From the NCBI RefSeq assembly GCF_014650655.1, contig NZ_BMVJ01000001.1, positions 516,037 to 551,512 on the forward strand: DNA of 35,476 nt. Reading direction: 5' to 3'. A program made the position numbers and the translations under genes. Positions 24,931 through 33,706 of this stretch are shown here, in pieces. This DNA comes from Streptomyces anandii JCM 4720. GTDB taxonomy: Bacteria > Actinomycetota > Actinomycetes > Streptomycetales > Streptomycetaceae. The number at the start of each line of letters is the position of its first letter. Within the stretch, counting starts at the first letter, position 1. The notes beneath the pieces are model-generated. The model worked only from the letters and a program-made list of their open reading frames with translations. It made no database searches and was not told the origin of the DNA.

Positions 24931-25431
24931 TCAGGGGCGGGCGATGGGGGAGAGGGTGGCTGAGGTGAGGTCGGCCAGGGCCGTGGGGGAGAGTTCGATC
25001 TCCAGGCCCCGGCGGCCCGCCGAGACGCAGATCGTGGCGTGGGCCGTCGCGGAGGCGTCGAGGACCGTGGGCAGGCGCTTGCGCTGGCCGAGGGGGGAGA
25101 TGCCGCCGCGTACGTAGCCCGTGGTGCGCTCGGCGAGGACCGGGTCGGCCATCGCCGCGCGCTTGCCGCCCACCGCCGCCGCGAGGGCCTTGAGGTCCAG
25201 TGAGCCGGCCACCGGCACCACGGCCACCGTCAGCGCCCCGTCGACGTCCGCCACCAGCGTCTTGAACACCCGGTCGGGCGACACGCCCATCGCCTCCGCC
25301 GCCTCCTCGCCGTAGGACGGGTGGGAGGGATCGTGGTCGTAGGAGTGGACCGTGTACTCCACGCCCGCCGCGGTCAGGGCCACCGTGGCCGGCGTGCCGC
25401 CGGGCTGCTGCTTCTTCGCCTTCTTCGCCAT
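24931..25431 (-). CDS. ybaK: YbaK/EbsC-type Cys-tRNA(Pro) deacylase
   Basis: Trans-editing enzyme that hydrolyses Cys-tRNA(Pro) formed by ProRS. The 166-aa protein is a single YbaK domain: AAGVEYTVHSYDHDP at the start, VFKTLVADVDGALTVAVVPV with the conserved Lys, and GGKRAAMADPVLAERTTGYVRGGISPLGQRKRLPTVLD. A basic MAKKAKKQQ leader precedes the domain. ATG 25431 lies 12 bases after the stop of the Lon-domain gene and is probably cotranscribed with it. Other INS-superfamily specificities cannot be excluded, but the match to YbaK is good. Confidence 0.9.
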   Translation of the reverse strand: MAKKAKKQQPGGTPATVALTAAGVEYTVHSYDHDPSHPSYGEEAAEAMGVSPDRVFKTLVADVDGALTVAVVPVAGSLDLKALAAAVGGKRAAMADPVLAERTTGYVRGGISPLGQRKRLPTVLDASATAHATICVSAGRRGLEIELSPTALADLTSATLSPIARP

Positions 25432-25443
25432 CTGCGCGGGCTC

Positions 25444-26184
25444 TCAGTTCAGACTCGTCGGGCCGCGCGTCAGGTCCGACGACGGCAACGACGGCAGGCT
25501 ACGGATGATCGACGTCTCGGAGCGAAGGAGTTTCAGCTCGTCGCGCAGCCGCGAGGACGTGTCGGGTGCCTGCAGCAGCCGCTGCTTCGTCGGCGTGTCC
25601 AGCACCATCGCCGCCGCCACCAGGTACGACACCACGCTCGGCTCGTCCGGCAGATCCGCGCCCGTGGACAGCGACCGCTCCCGGGCTCCCGCCAGCCGCT
25701 TCTGGTACTGCCGGAACGACCGCAGCACCCCCTCGGCCAGCGCGCCCGCCTCGTCGCCGGGCTCCTCGGTGAGCTCCTCCAGCTCGGCCACGAGGAACGG
25801 CCCCGAGGCGTCCACCGACAGCAGCCGCACCCGCGTGGTGCCGGTCGCCAGCACCTCGAAGGTGCCGTCGGCCCGCTCCCGCACGGTCGCCGCGTCCGCG
25901 ATGCAGCCCACCTGGTGGAAGGCCCGGGCCGGGTCGGGGCCGAACCCGGCGGCCGGGCCGCGTTCGGGCTGTGCCGTGGGATCGGGCATGCCCGGGGCGC
26001 TCGGGGCGACCTCGTGGCCGTCGCGGATCGCCACGACGGCGAACCGGCGCGGTTCGTCCTCGGGCGTCTTCAGCAACGTGCGCATCATGGCGCGGTAGCG
26101 CTCCTCGAAGACGTTCAGAGGGAGCACCAGCCCCGGGAACAGCACGGAGTTCAGGGGAAAGAGCGGGAGCCGGACGGTGGTCAC
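25444..26184 (-). CDS. Lon substrate-binding (LON) domain protein
   Basis: A 246-aa stand-alone homologue of the N-terminal domain of Lon protease, without ATPase or protease parts. It opens with VRLPLFPLNSVLFPGLVLPL and NVFEERYRAMM, the LON hallmark, then RFAVVAIRDG, and VGCIADAATVRERADGTFEVLATGTTRVRLL. The C-terminal half is helical. The GTG at 26184 is fixed by the motif starting at residue 4. It sits 11 bases after the preceding gene and 12 before ybaK, forming a likely three-gene unit. A role in recognising damaged or unfolded proteins is inferred from family only. Confidence 0.88.
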   Translation of the reverse strand: MTTVRLPLFPLNSVLFPGLVLPLNVFEERYRAMMRTLLKTPEDEPRRFAVVAIRDGHEVAPSAPGMPDPTAQPERGPAAGFGPDPARAFHQVGCIADAATVRERADGTFEVLATGTTRVRLLSVDASGPFLVAELEELTEEPGDEAGALAEGVLRSFRQYQKRLAGARERSLSTGADLPDEPSVVSYLVAAAMVLDTPTKQRLLQAPDTSSRLRDELKLLRSETSIIRSLPSLPSSDLTRGPTSLN

Positions 26185-26195
26185 GGCGCAAAAGC

Positions 26196-27278
26196 CTAAT
26201 GGTCGCCGGGACGGGCACGTCCGCCGCGCCCGCCCCGGGGCTGCCGGGGCACTGCCGGAAGCAGCGCCGAGAGGACGTCGGCGCGGACCCGCAGGAAGCG
26301 CCCCAGCGGGTCGTCGGCCACCTCGTCCGGCGCCTCCTCCCGCGTCGCGCCCGGCATCCGGTTCCAGGGGAAGGAGGTGGCGTACGGGCCGAGCAGCCGC
26401 AGCTGCACGAGGGCGTCCTCGCGGCGCTCCAGCCGTACCAGGACGCAGACCAGCAGGTTGCGGATCTCGGCGGGCCACGGGTCGGCGGCCGGGAACCGGC
26501 CGGAGAGCGCGATCGCCCGGTCGGCCGCCGCGTCCAGCCGCTCCCGGGGCACCCCGGCCGCCCCGCCGTCGGTGAGGCAGGTGAACGCGGCCCGGCCCGG
26601 CAGGGCCTGCACCAGTGAGCCGGCGGGGGCGTCCTGGGCGGCGAGTTCGGCGAAGTCGAAGCACTCGGGGTGCGAGCCGCGCCAGGAGGAGGCCAGGTAG
26701 CGCAGGGCCGCCACATGGCAGCCGTAGTGGTGCGGGGCGCGGCGGACCGCCGCCTCCCAAAGCTCGCCGAAGTACTTGTGCCCGGCGCGGCTGCCGCGCG
26801 CGTGGTCCAGCGCGATCCGCCACGGCACCGGGTCGCGGTCGTCGCCGCGCGCGGCGGCGGTGATCAGCGGGCTGACCTCGCGCAGCAGCTCGGCCCGGGC
26901 CGGCGAGGGCCAGGCGCGGTCCACGGCGAGCTGGGCCGCGACGACCAGCGCGTCGGGGTCGTGCGGGGCGGCCGCGAGCCAGGCGTCCAGCCACTCGGCG
27001 CGCGAGCGTGCGAAGGCGGCCAGCCGGAGCGCGTACCGGTCGCGATCCTCCCACTCGGCCCGCCGGCGGGTGGCGGCGAGCAGTTCGGCGGCGGGGCCGT
27101 ACGCACCCTGGGCGGCGGCGACCAGCACCGGGCCGAGCCGCTCGTCGGGCGCGTCGAGGAGCACCTCGTCGTCGGCGGGCAGCCCGTCGCCGGGCCGCGC
27201 ACTGACGAGGCCGGGAGCGGTTCTTGCCATCCGGGTGGGGCGGATGAACGGGGGCAGCAGAGCCATGGTGTCGACCAT
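26196..27278 (-). CDS. Uncharacterised helical-repeat protein
   Basis: I do not recognise a named family. The 360-aa protein is rich in Ala, Leu, Arg and Trp, with amphipathic helices that resemble a TPR-like array (AWLAAAPHDPDALVVAAQLAVDRAW; YFGELWEAAVRRAPHHYGCHVAALRYL; CVLVRLERREDALVQLRLLG). It has no signal peptide or membrane segment. ATG 27278 is used; ATG 27266 four codons later is equally possible, and no SD is clear. The C-terminal RQPRGGRGGRARPGDH is basic. It lies first in a unit with the LON-domain and ybaK genes. Confidence 0.78.
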   Translation of the reverse strand: MVDTMALLPPFIRPTRMARTAPGLVSARPGDGLPADDEVLLDAPDERLGPVLVAAAQGAYGPAAELLAATRRRAEWEDRDRYALRLAAFARSRAEWLDAWLAAAPHDPDALVVAAQLAVDRAWPSPARAELLREVSPLITAAARGDDRDPVPWRIALDHARGSRAGHKYFGELWEAAVRRAPHHYGCHVAALRYLASSWRGSHPECFDFAELAAQDAPAGSLVQALPGRAAFTCLTDGGAAGVPRERLDAAADRAIALSGRFPAADPWPAEIRNLLVCVLVRLERREDALVQLRLLGPYATSFPWNRMPGATREEAPDEVADDPLGRFLRVRADVLSALLPAVPRQPRGGRGGRARPGDH

Positions 27279-27367
27279 TGAAAGTCCGCAGGTCGGGGAC
27301 GCGCCAGAGGGTGCGGGCAAGCCGGCGAAAGTTGTACGCCGACCGGTCAAGGTCGAGTAAAAGGTGA

Positions 27368-27381
27368 CTGTTCAACAACAG
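27368..27381 (-). terminator. Weak terminator after the solenoid membrane protein gene
   Basis: CTGTT-CAAC-AACAG forms a 5-bp stem; on the minus strand it is followed by TCACCTTTTA, the only U-rich tail seen at a hairpin in this window. It starts 7 bases past the stop at 27388. Confidence 0.4.
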
Positions 27382-27387
27382 CCGTGC

Positions 27388-28977
27388 CTAGTTCCGGCGC
27401 AGGAGCCGGGTCGCGCCCGCCGCCACCGTCGTAGCCAGGGTCCAGCCCAGCAGGACCATCGCCGCCGCGAGCCACTGCCAGCCGCCGCGCAGCTGCCACT
27501 CGTCGACCTGGCCGAGGTCGACCACCGGCAGGAGGAGGTCCAGGGCGTAGAGGGCCGGGTTCCACTGCGGGTGTCCGCCCTGGTTGACCGGCGGCCGGCC
27601 CGCGTGGGCGAAGGCGAGGGAGCCGGCCGCCCACAGCACCGCCATCCACACCGCGGCCCGGCCCGGGCGGTAGCCGTAGGCCACCGTCCAGTCCTGCACG
27701 TACCCCCACAGCTTGGCGGCCGGTGGCAGGGTCTCCCGGCGCCGCCGGTGCTTGGCGAGCAGCACCTCGCGCGCGTCCTCGTCCTCGCCGGACTCCCGCA
27801 GCACCGCCGCCAGCCGCTCGTACGGCTCCGGGTTGTACTCCGCGGTCGCCGCCGCCACCCAGTCCAGGCGCTCCGCCAGCGCGAAGGGGCCGCGCGGCAC
27901 CAGGTTCTCGTAGACGAAGCCGCCCATGTGCAGCCCGCCCGGGCCGGGCCAGCTGCTCGCCCGGTCCACGAGGGTGACGATCCGCGCCCCTGACAGCAGC
28001 ACCTTGCCCCGCCTGGGCCGCTCGCCGAGGAAGCGCAGCTCGGGCGTCTGCACCCGGCGCAGCGACAGCGCCTGCTCGTCGGTGAGGACCAGCCGCGCCC
28101 CCTCCAGGTCGACCGCGTCCCCGAAGCGGCCGTCGTCCAGGCGTACCCCGCCCCGGCTCTCGAAGGGCTGTATGCGCGTGCCGCGCGCCGGAGTCACCCC
28201 GCTCAGCGGCGTGCCGCCGACGCCGGCCGGGGTGAGGTACAGGGTGCGCTCGACGGTCAGCTGCGGCGCGTTCAGCGCGAGCCGGGCCAGCGGGTTGTCC
28301 AGGCGCGCCCCGCGCAGGCTCAGCGAGACGCCGATCTTGGCGCTGCGCAGGCTGAACTCCCCGTGCGACTCCAGCAGCTCCGCCTGCAGGTCCTGCCCGA
28401 CCGTGAGCCCGTCGGCCGCGATCGAGCGGCCCGTGCGGTCGCGGTGCACGATCGCCTGGTTGAGCAGCAGGTCGGTGCCTATCTGCGCGTCGGTGAGCCG
28501 CACCCCGCCCGGGAAGCGGCAGCGCGGCAGATGCAGGTCGCCCTCGGTGTGCACCCGGGCCGCCTCCAGCCTCGGCACCGAGCAGTTCACCAGCCGCACC
28601 GTCGTGAAGCGCGCCTCCGGCAGCAGCACCTCCCGCTCGAACCGGCAGCCCGACATCTCCACGTACGGCACCACCGTGCCCCCGGCGAGGTCCAGGGAGC
28701 CCTCGATCCGCAGCCCGGACAGCTTCAGGGACGACACCCGCCCGGCGAGCGCTGGCGGCCCGTCCAGCAGCAGCCAGCACACGACGCGCGCCCGCACGGT
28801 CCGCTCGCGCCCCCACGGGTGAGTGCCGTGCGGATCGTCCACCAGCGCGTCCCCGCTGCGCAGGTCGTACACGCTGCCGTTGCGGAAGGCCTGCCACATT
28901 CCCGCCTCGACGGCGGTCAGGTCGCCGGGCAGGTCCCCGGGCTGGTCCCCGGCGTGGAAGCCGGCCCCCTCGGTCAC
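27388..28977 (-). CDS. Beta-solenoid-like protein with C-terminal membrane helices
   Basis: A 529-aa protein. Residues about 80-370 consist of irregular repeats of 20-24 residues with alternating hydrophobics such as SLKLSGLRIEGSLDLAGG and DAVDLEGARLVLTDEQALSL, suggesting a pentapeptide-like right-handed beta helix. Residues about 375-430 are helical and charged (YNPEPYERLAAVLRESGEDEDAREVLLAKHRRRR), then two hydrophobic segments near 448-465 and 500-522 anchor it to the membrane. Homologues in Streptomyces have, as I recall, been called membrane-associated oxidoreductases, but I see no nucleotide-binding or redox motif. GTG 28977 follows GGAGGAAG. It diverges from hisD. Confidence 0.82.
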   Translation of the reverse strand: MTEGAGFHAGDQPGDLPGDLTAVEAGMWQAFRNGSVYDLRSGDALVDDPHGTHPWGRERTVRARVVCWLLLDGPPALAGRVSSLKLSGLRIEGSLDLAGGTVVPYVEMSGCRFEREVLLPEARFTTVRLVNCSVPRLEAARVHTEGDLHLPRCRFPGGVRLTDAQIGTDLLLNQAIVHRDRTGRSIAADGLTVGQDLQAELLESHGEFSLRSAKIGVSLSLRGARLDNPLARLALNAPQLTVERTLYLTPAGVGGTPLSGVTPARGTRIQPFESRGGVRLDDGRFGDAVDLEGARLVLTDEQALSLRRVQTPELRFLGERPRRGKVLLSGARIVTLVDRASSWPGPGGLHMGGFVYENLVPRGPFALAERLDWVAAATAEYNPEPYERLAAVLRESGEDEDAREVLLAKHRRRRETLPPAAKLWGYVQDWTVAYGYRPGRAAVWMAVLWAAGSLAFAHAGRPPVNQGGHPQWNPALYALDLLLPVVDLGQVDEWQLRGGWQWLAAAMVLLGWTLATTVAAGATRLLRRN

Positions 28978-29078
28978 GGATCTTCACTTCCTCCACTGCT
29001 ACTCGCCAGTTCGCTACGCTGCGTACAACGGTGATGCCCGCTGCGTCACGCTCTGAACACGAACGGCGGGCAAGTTCT

Positions 29079-29095
29079 GTATCAGCCATTGATAC
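29079..29095. promoter_or_regulatory. Inverted repeat upstream of hisD, possible operator
   Basis: GTATCA-GCCAT-TGATAC is a perfect 6-bp dyad with a 5-base centre, in the 159-bp space between divergent hisD and the solenoid protein gene, about 42 bases before the hisD GTG. It may bind a dimeric regulator; none is known to me. Confidence 0.4.
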
Positions 29096-29123
29096 GGGCG
29101 GACGGTGCCCGACGCCGGTCTGA

Positions 29124-29129
29124 GAGAAT
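29124..29129 (+). promoter_or_regulatory. Candidate hisD -10 element (leaderless start)
   Basis: GAGAAT (A at position 2, T at 6) ends 7 bases before GTG 29137. The overlapping GAGAG could instead act as a weak SD at 9 bases, so either reading is possible. Confidence 0.3.
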
Positions 29130-29136
29130 TGGAACC

Positions 29137-30462
29137 GTGATCTCCCGAATCGATCTGCGCGGCGACGCCCTCCCCGAGGGACCCGCCCTGCGCGACCTGC
29201 TGCCCCGAGCCGACTTCGACGTCGCGGCCGCCCTGGAGAAGGTGCGCCCGATCTGCGAGGCCGTGCATCATCGGGGCGACGCGGCGCTGATCGACTTCGC
29301 CGAGAGGTTCGACGGCGTCAAGCTCGACCAGGTCCGGGTTCCGGCCGCCGCGCTCACGCGCGCGCTGGAGGAGCTCGATCCGGCCGTGCGCGCGGCACTG
29401 GAGGAGTCCATCCGCCGGGCCCGACTCGTCCACCGCGAGCAGCGCCGCACCACGCACACCACCCAGGTCGTCCCCGGCGGCACGGTCACCGAGAAGTGGG
29501 TGCCGGTCGACCGCGTCGGGCTCTACGCGCCCGGCGGCCGCTCCGTCTACCCCTCCTCCGTGATCATGAACGCGGTGCCCGCGCAGGAGGCCGGCGTCGC
29601 CTCGATCGCGCTGGCCTCCCCGCCCCAGGCCGGGTTCGGCGGCCTGCCGCACCCGACGATCCTCGCCGCCTGCGCCCTGCTCGGCGTCGACGAGGTCTAC
29701 GCGGCCGGCGGCGCCGGCGCCGTGGCGATGTTCGCCCACGGCACCGAGTCCTGCCCGCCCGTCAACATGGTCACCGGCCCCGGCAACATCTGGGTCGCCG
29801 CCGCCAAGCGCCACTTCACCGGCAAGATCGGCATCGACGCCGAGGCGGGACCCACCGAGATCGCCGTCCTCGCCGACGCCACGGCCGACCCGGTGCACGT
29901 CGCCTCCGACCTGATCAGCCAGGCCGAGCACGACCCGCTGGCCGCCGCCGTCCTCGTCACCGACTCCACCGACCTCGCGGACGCCGTGGAGAAGGAGCTC
30001 GACCCCCAGGTCGCCGCCACCAAGCACATCGAGGACCGGATCCGCCCGGCCCTGTCCGGCCGGCAGTCCGCGATCGTCCTCGTCGACGGCATCGACGAGG
30101 GCCTGCGCGTGGTCGACGCCTACGGCGCCGAACACCTCGAGATCCAGACCGCCGACGCCGCAGCGGTCGCCGAGCGCGTGCGCAACGCCGGTGCGATCTT
30201 CGTCGGCCCCTGGGCGCCGGTCTCCCTCGGCGACTACGCGGCCGGCTCCAACCACGTGCTTCCGACCGGCGGCTGCGCCTGCCACTCCTCGGGCCTGTCC
30301 GTCCAGTCCTTCCTGCGCGGCATCCACATCGTGGACTACACCAAGGACGCCCTCGCCGAGGTCGCCCACCACGTGGTGACGCTGGCGGAGGCGGAGGACC
30401 TGCCCGCGCACGGCGCGGCGATCAAGGCCAGGTTCGGCTGGAAGGTACCGACGAGCAAGTGA
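29137..30462 (+). CDS. hisD: Histidinol dehydrogenase
   Basis: Catalyses the last two steps of histidine synthesis, L-histidinol to L-histidine, with two NAD+ and a bound zinc. The 441-aa length is normal. Family blocks are [54 protein letters not shown], the zinc/catalytic SQAEHDP, and [23 protein letters not shown]. The GTG at 29137 begins the standard N-terminus. First gene of the his operon; its stop overlaps the hisC GTG as GTGA. Confidence 0.98.
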   Translation: MISRIDLRGDALPEGPALRDLLPRADFDVAAALEKVRPICEAVHHRGDAALIDFAERFDGVKLDQVRVPAAALTRALEELDPAVRAALEESIRRARLVHREQRRTTHTTQVVPGGTVTEKWVPVDRVGLYAPGGRSVYPSSVIMNAVPAQEAGVASIALASPPQAGFGGLPHPTILAACALLGVDEVYAAGGAGAVAMFAHGTESCPPVNMVTGPGNIWVAAAKRHFTGKIGIDAEAGPTEIAVLADATADPVHVASDLISQAEHDPLAAAVLVTDSTDLADAVEKELDPQVAATKHIEDRIRPALSGRQSAIVLVDGIDEGLRVVDAYGAEHLEIQTADAAAVAERVRNAGAIFVGPWAPVSLGDYAAGSNHVLPTGGCACHSSGLSVQSFLRGIHIVDYTKDALAEVAHHVVTLAEAEDLPAHGAAIKARFGWKVPTSK

Positions 30463-31574
30463 ACCCCGGAATCGACGATCTTCCCGTACGGGACGAGCTG
30501 CGCGGCAAGTCCCCCTACGGCGCGCCGCAACTGGACGTCCCCGTGCGGCTGAACACCAACGAGAACCCCTACCCGCTGCCCGAGCCGCTGGTCGAGCGGA
30601 TCACCGAGCGCGTGCGCGAGGCGGCCCGCGGCCTCAACCGCTACCCCGACCGGGACGCCGTCGAGCTGCGCACCGCGCTCGCCGCGTACCTGACCCGGAC
30701 CGGCGGCCACCCGGTCGGCGTGGAGAACGTCTGGGCGGCCAACGGCTCCAACGAGGTCATCCAGCAACTGCTCCAGGCCTTCGGCGGGCCCGGCCGCACC
30801 GCGATCGGCTTCGAGCCGTCGTACTCGATGCACGCGCTCATCGCGCGCGGCACCGGCACCGGCTGGATCTCCGGACCGCGCGGCGAGGACTTCACCATCG
30901 ACCTGCCCGCCGCCGAGAAGGCGATCGCCGAGCACCGGCCCGACGTCGTCTTCATCACCACCCCCAACAACCCCACCGGCAACGCCGTCCCGGCCGAGAC
31001 CGTCATCGCCCTGTACGACGCCGCGCAGGCCGCGAAGCCGTCCATGGTCGTGGTGGACGAGGCCTACATCGAGTTCAGTCACGGCGCGTCGCTGCTGCCG
31101 CTGCTGGCGGACCGGCCGTACCTGGTCGTCTCGCGCACCATGTCCAAGGCGTTCGGCGCGGCCGGACTGCGCCTCGGCTACCTCGCCGCTCACCCGGCCG
31201 TCGTGGACGCCGTCCAACTGGTCCGGCTGCCCTATCACCTGTCGGCGATCACCCAGGTCACCGCGCTGGCCGCCCTGGAGCACACCGACACGCTGCTGAA
31301 GTACGTCGAGCAGCTCAAGAGCGAGCGCGACCGGCTGGTCTCGGAACTGCGCGCGGCGGGCTACGAGGTGACCGAGTCGGACGCGAACTTCGTCCAGTTC
31401 GGCCGGTTCGCCGACTCCCACGCCACCTGGCGGCGGATCCTCGACCGGGGCGTCCTGGTCCGCGACAACGGCGTGCCGGGATGGCTGCGGGTCAGCGCCG
31501 GAACCCCGGCGGAGAACGACGCGTTCCTCGATGCGGTACGCGATCTCAAGAAGGAACAGGAGCAGAGCGGATGA
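30459..31574 (+). CDS. hisC: Histidinol-phosphate aminotransferase
   Basis: PLP enzyme that converts imidazole acetol phosphate and glutamate to histidinol phosphate. The 371-aa class II-type fold I aminotransferase shows [45 protein letters not shown] and [17 protein letters not shown] with PLP-binding K230. GTG 30459 overlaps the hisD stop and its own stop overlaps the hisB ATG, so it is translated in a coupled fashion. Confidence 0.98.
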   Translation: MNPGIDDLPVRDELRGKSPYGAPQLDVPVRLNTNENPYPLPEPLVERITERVREAARGLNRYPDRDAVELRTALAAYLTRTGGHPVGVENVWAANGSNEVIQQLLQAFGGPGRTAIGFEPSYSMHALIARGTGTGWISGPRGEDFTIDLPAAEKAIAEHRPDVVFITTPNNPTGNAVPAETVIALYDAAQAAKPSMVVVDEAYIEFSHGASLLPLLADRPYLVVSRTMSKAFGAAGLRLGYLAAHPAVVDAVQLVRLPYHLSAITQVTALAALEHTDTLLKYVEQLKSERDRLVSELRAAGYEVTESDANFVQFGRFADSHATWRRILDRGVLVRDNGVPGWLRVSAGTPAENDAFLDAVRDLKKEQEQSG

Positions 31575-32173
31575 CTCGCGCGGGACGCGTTGGAAGAGTC
31601 GAGCGCACCACCAAGGAGACCTCGGTCCTCGTCGAGATCGACCTCGACGGCACCGGCAGGACCGACATCGCCACCGGGGTCGGCTTCTACGACCACATGC
31701 TCGACCAGCTCGGCCGGCACGGTCTGTTCGACCTGACCGTGAAGACCGACGGCGACCTGCACATCGACTCCCACCACACCATCGAGGACACCGCCCTCGC
31801 GCTCGGCGCCGCCTTCAGGCAGGCGCTCGGCGACAAGGTGGGCATCTACCGCTTCGGCAACTGCACGGTCCCGCTGGACGAGTCCCTCGCCCAGGTCACC
31901 GTCGACCTCTCCGGCCGCCCCTACCTCGTGCACACCGAGCCCGAGAACATGGCGCCGATGATCGGCGAGTACGACACCACCATGACCCGGCACATCCTGG
32001 AGTCCTTCGTCGCCCAGGCCCAGGTCGCCCTGCACGTCCACGTGCCCTACGGGCGCAACGCGCACCACATCGTGGAGTGCCAGTTCAAGGCCCTGGCACG
32101 GGCACTGCGCTACGCCAGCGAGCGCGACCCGCGCGCGGCCGGCATCCTCCCGTCCACGAAGGGCGCACTGTGA
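31571..32173 (+). CDS. hisB: Imidazoleglycerol-phosphate dehydratase
   Basis: Manganese-dependent dehydration of imidazole glycerol phosphate. The 200-aa protein is the monofunctional form, without the phosphatase half found in E. coli HisB. The two metal-site repeats are [32 protein letters not shown] and [32 protein letters not shown] 31571 overlaps the hisC stop (ATGA). Its stop overlaps the GTG of the small membrane protein. Confidence 0.98.
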   Translation: MTRAGRVGRVERTTKETSVLVEIDLDGTGRTDIATGVGFYDHMLDQLGRHGLFDLTVKTDGDLHIDSHHTIEDTALALGAAFRQALGDKVGIYRFGNCTVPLDESLAQVTVDLSGRPYLVHTEPENMAPMIGEYDTTMTRHILESFVAQAQVALHVHVPYGRNAHHIVECQFKALARALRYASERDPRAAGILPSTKGAL

Positions 32174-32334
32174 ACGGCCTGTCCACCCTGCTGATCGTCG
32201 TCGGTCTCTTCCTCGTCGGCGGCATCGTCTCCTTCGTCAAGCAGCAGATGCCGAAGAGCCTCGTCGTGCTGCTGTCCATCGGCGCGGCCATGTGCCTCGT
32301 CGCGGGCGTGATGCGGCTGGAGGTGTGGAATTGA
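32170..32334 (+). CDS. Small membrane protein embedded in the his operon
   Basis: A 54-aa protein with two hydrophobic helices (about 4-22 and 30-48) joined by a short basic loop VKQQMPKS, and a tail ending RLEVWN. GTG 32170 overlaps the hisB stop (GTGA) and its TGA overlaps the hisH TTG (TTGA). No function is known to me. The perfect junctions on both sides show it is an established part of the operon. A membrane anchor or transport helper for the pathway is speculation; it may simply be a neighbour. Confidence 0.8.
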   Translation: MNGLSTLLIVVGLFLVGGIVSFVKQQMPKSLVVLLSIGAAMCLVAGVMRLEVWN

Positions 32335-32978
32335 CCGGCGCGGCGGCCAAGAAGGTCGTGGTCTTCGACTACGGCTTCGGCAACGTGCGCTCCGCCGAGC
32401 GCGCGCTCGCCCGCACGGGCGCCGAAGTCGAGATCACCCGTGACTTCGACCGGGCGATGAACGCCGACGGGCTGCTGGTGCCGGGCGTCGGCGCGTTCGC
32501 AGCCTGCATGCGCGGCCTCAAGGAGGCCCGCGGCGACTGGATCATCGACCGCCGGCTGTCCGGTGGGCGCCCGGTCATGGGCATCTGCGTCGGCATGCAG
32601 ATCCTCTTCGCCCGCGGCATCGAGCACGGCGTCGAGGCGGAGGGCCTGGACGAGTGGCCCGGCACCGTCGCGCCCCTCGAGGCCGACGTCGTACCGCACA
32701 TGGGCTGGAACACCGTGGACGCGCCCGCGGACTCCGAGCTGTTCGCCGGCCTCGACGCCGGCGCCCGCTTCTACTTCGTGCACTCCTACGCCGTCCACGA
32801 CTGGCAACTCCAGGCGCACAACGCGGCGATGCGGGCCCCCAGGGTCACCTGGGCCACCCACGGCAAGCCCTTCGTGGCCGCCGTGGAGAACGGCCCCCTG
32901 TGGGCCACCCAGTTCCACCCCGAGAAGTCCGGCGACGCCGGAGCGCAGCTGCTGAACAACTGGATCGGAACCCTCTGA
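32331..32978 (+). CDS. hisH: Imidazole glycerol phosphate synthase, glutaminase subunit
   Basis: Releases ammonia from glutamine for HisF. The 215-aa class I amidotransferase has [17 protein letters not shown], the nucleophile C86 in [11 protein letters not shown], and H196 and E198 in [20 protein letters not shown] is also diagnostic. The start is most likely TTG 32331: GGAGG (32319-32323) lies 7 bases upstream, and it makes a 4-base overlap with the preceding stop. GTG 32325 is too close to the SD. TTG is rare in this window and may lower expression. The stop shares a base with the priA ATG. Confidence 0.95.
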   Translation: MTGAAAKKVVVFDYGFGNVRSAERALARTGAEVEITRDFDRAMNADGLLVPGVGAFAACMRGLKEARGDWIIDRRLSGGRPVMGICVGMQILFARGIEHGVEAEGLDEWPGTVAPLEADVVPHMGWNTVDAPADSELFAGLDAGARFYFVHSYAVHDWQLQAHNAAMRAPRVTWATHGKPFVAAVENGPLWATQFHPEKSGDAGAQLLNNWIGTL

Positions 32979-33706
32979 TGCCCTCGAAGCTCGAACTCCT
33001 CCCCGCCGTCGACGTCCGCGACGGCCAGGCCGTCCGCCTGGTGCACGGCGAGTCCGGGACCGAGACCTCCTACGGCTCCCCCCTCGACGCCGCCCTGGCC
33101 TGGCAGCGCTCGGGCGCCGAGTGGCTGCACCTGGTCGACCTCGACGCCGCGTTCGGCACCGGCGACAACCGGGCCCTGATCGCCGAGGTCGCCAAGGCCA
33201 TGGACATCAAGGTGGAGCTGTCCGGCGGCATCCGCGACGACGACACCCTCGCCGCCGCCCTCGCCACCGGCTGCACCCGCGTCAACCTGGGCACGGCCGC
33301 CCTGGAGACCCCGGAGTGGGTCGCCAAGGTCATCGCCGAGCACGGCGACAGGATCGCGGTCGGGCTCGACGTACGCGGCACCACCCTGCGCGGCCGCGGC
33401 TGGACCCGCGACGGCGGCGACCTCTACGAGACGCTGGAGCGGCTCGACAAGGAGGGCTGTGCGCGCTACGTCGTCACCGACATCGCCAAGGACGGCACGC
33501 TCCAGGGTCCCAACCTGGAACTGCTGAAGAACGTGTGCGCGGCGACCGACCGCCCCGTGGTCGCCTCCGGCGGCGTCTCCTCCCTCGCCGACCTGCGCGC
33601 CATCGCCTCGCTCGTGCCGCTCGGTGTCGAGGGCGCCATCGTCGGGAAGGCCCTGTACGCGAAGGCGTTCACCCTGGAAGAGGCCCTGGAGGAAGTGTCG
33701 TCATGA
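32978..33706 (+). CDS. priA: Bifunctional HisA/TrpF phosphoribosyl isomerase A
   Basis: A (beta/alpha)8 isomerase of 242 aa that acts on ProFAR in histidine synthesis and, in Streptomyces and mycobacteria, also on phosphoribosyl anthranilate in tryptophan synthesis, replacing TrpF. The catalytic Asp at strand 1 is in [15 protein letters not shown] and that at strand 5 in [16 protein letters not shown]; phosphate-binding glycines are in SGGIRDDD and [14 protein letters not shown] 32978 overlaps the hisH stop by one base. Dual function is known for Streptomyces PriA and assumed here. Confidence 0.96.
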   Translation: MPSKLELLPAVDVRDGQAVRLVHGESGTETSYGSPLDAALAWQRSGAEWLHLVDLDAAFGTGDNRALIAEVAKAMDIKVELSGGIRDDDTLAAALATGCTRVNLGTAALETPEWVAKVIAEHGDRIAVGLDVRGTTLRGRGWTRDGGDLYETLERLDKEGCARYVVTDIAKDGTLQGPNLELLKNVCAATDRPVVASGGVSSLADLRAIASLVPLGVEGAIVGKALYAKAFTLEEALEEVSS

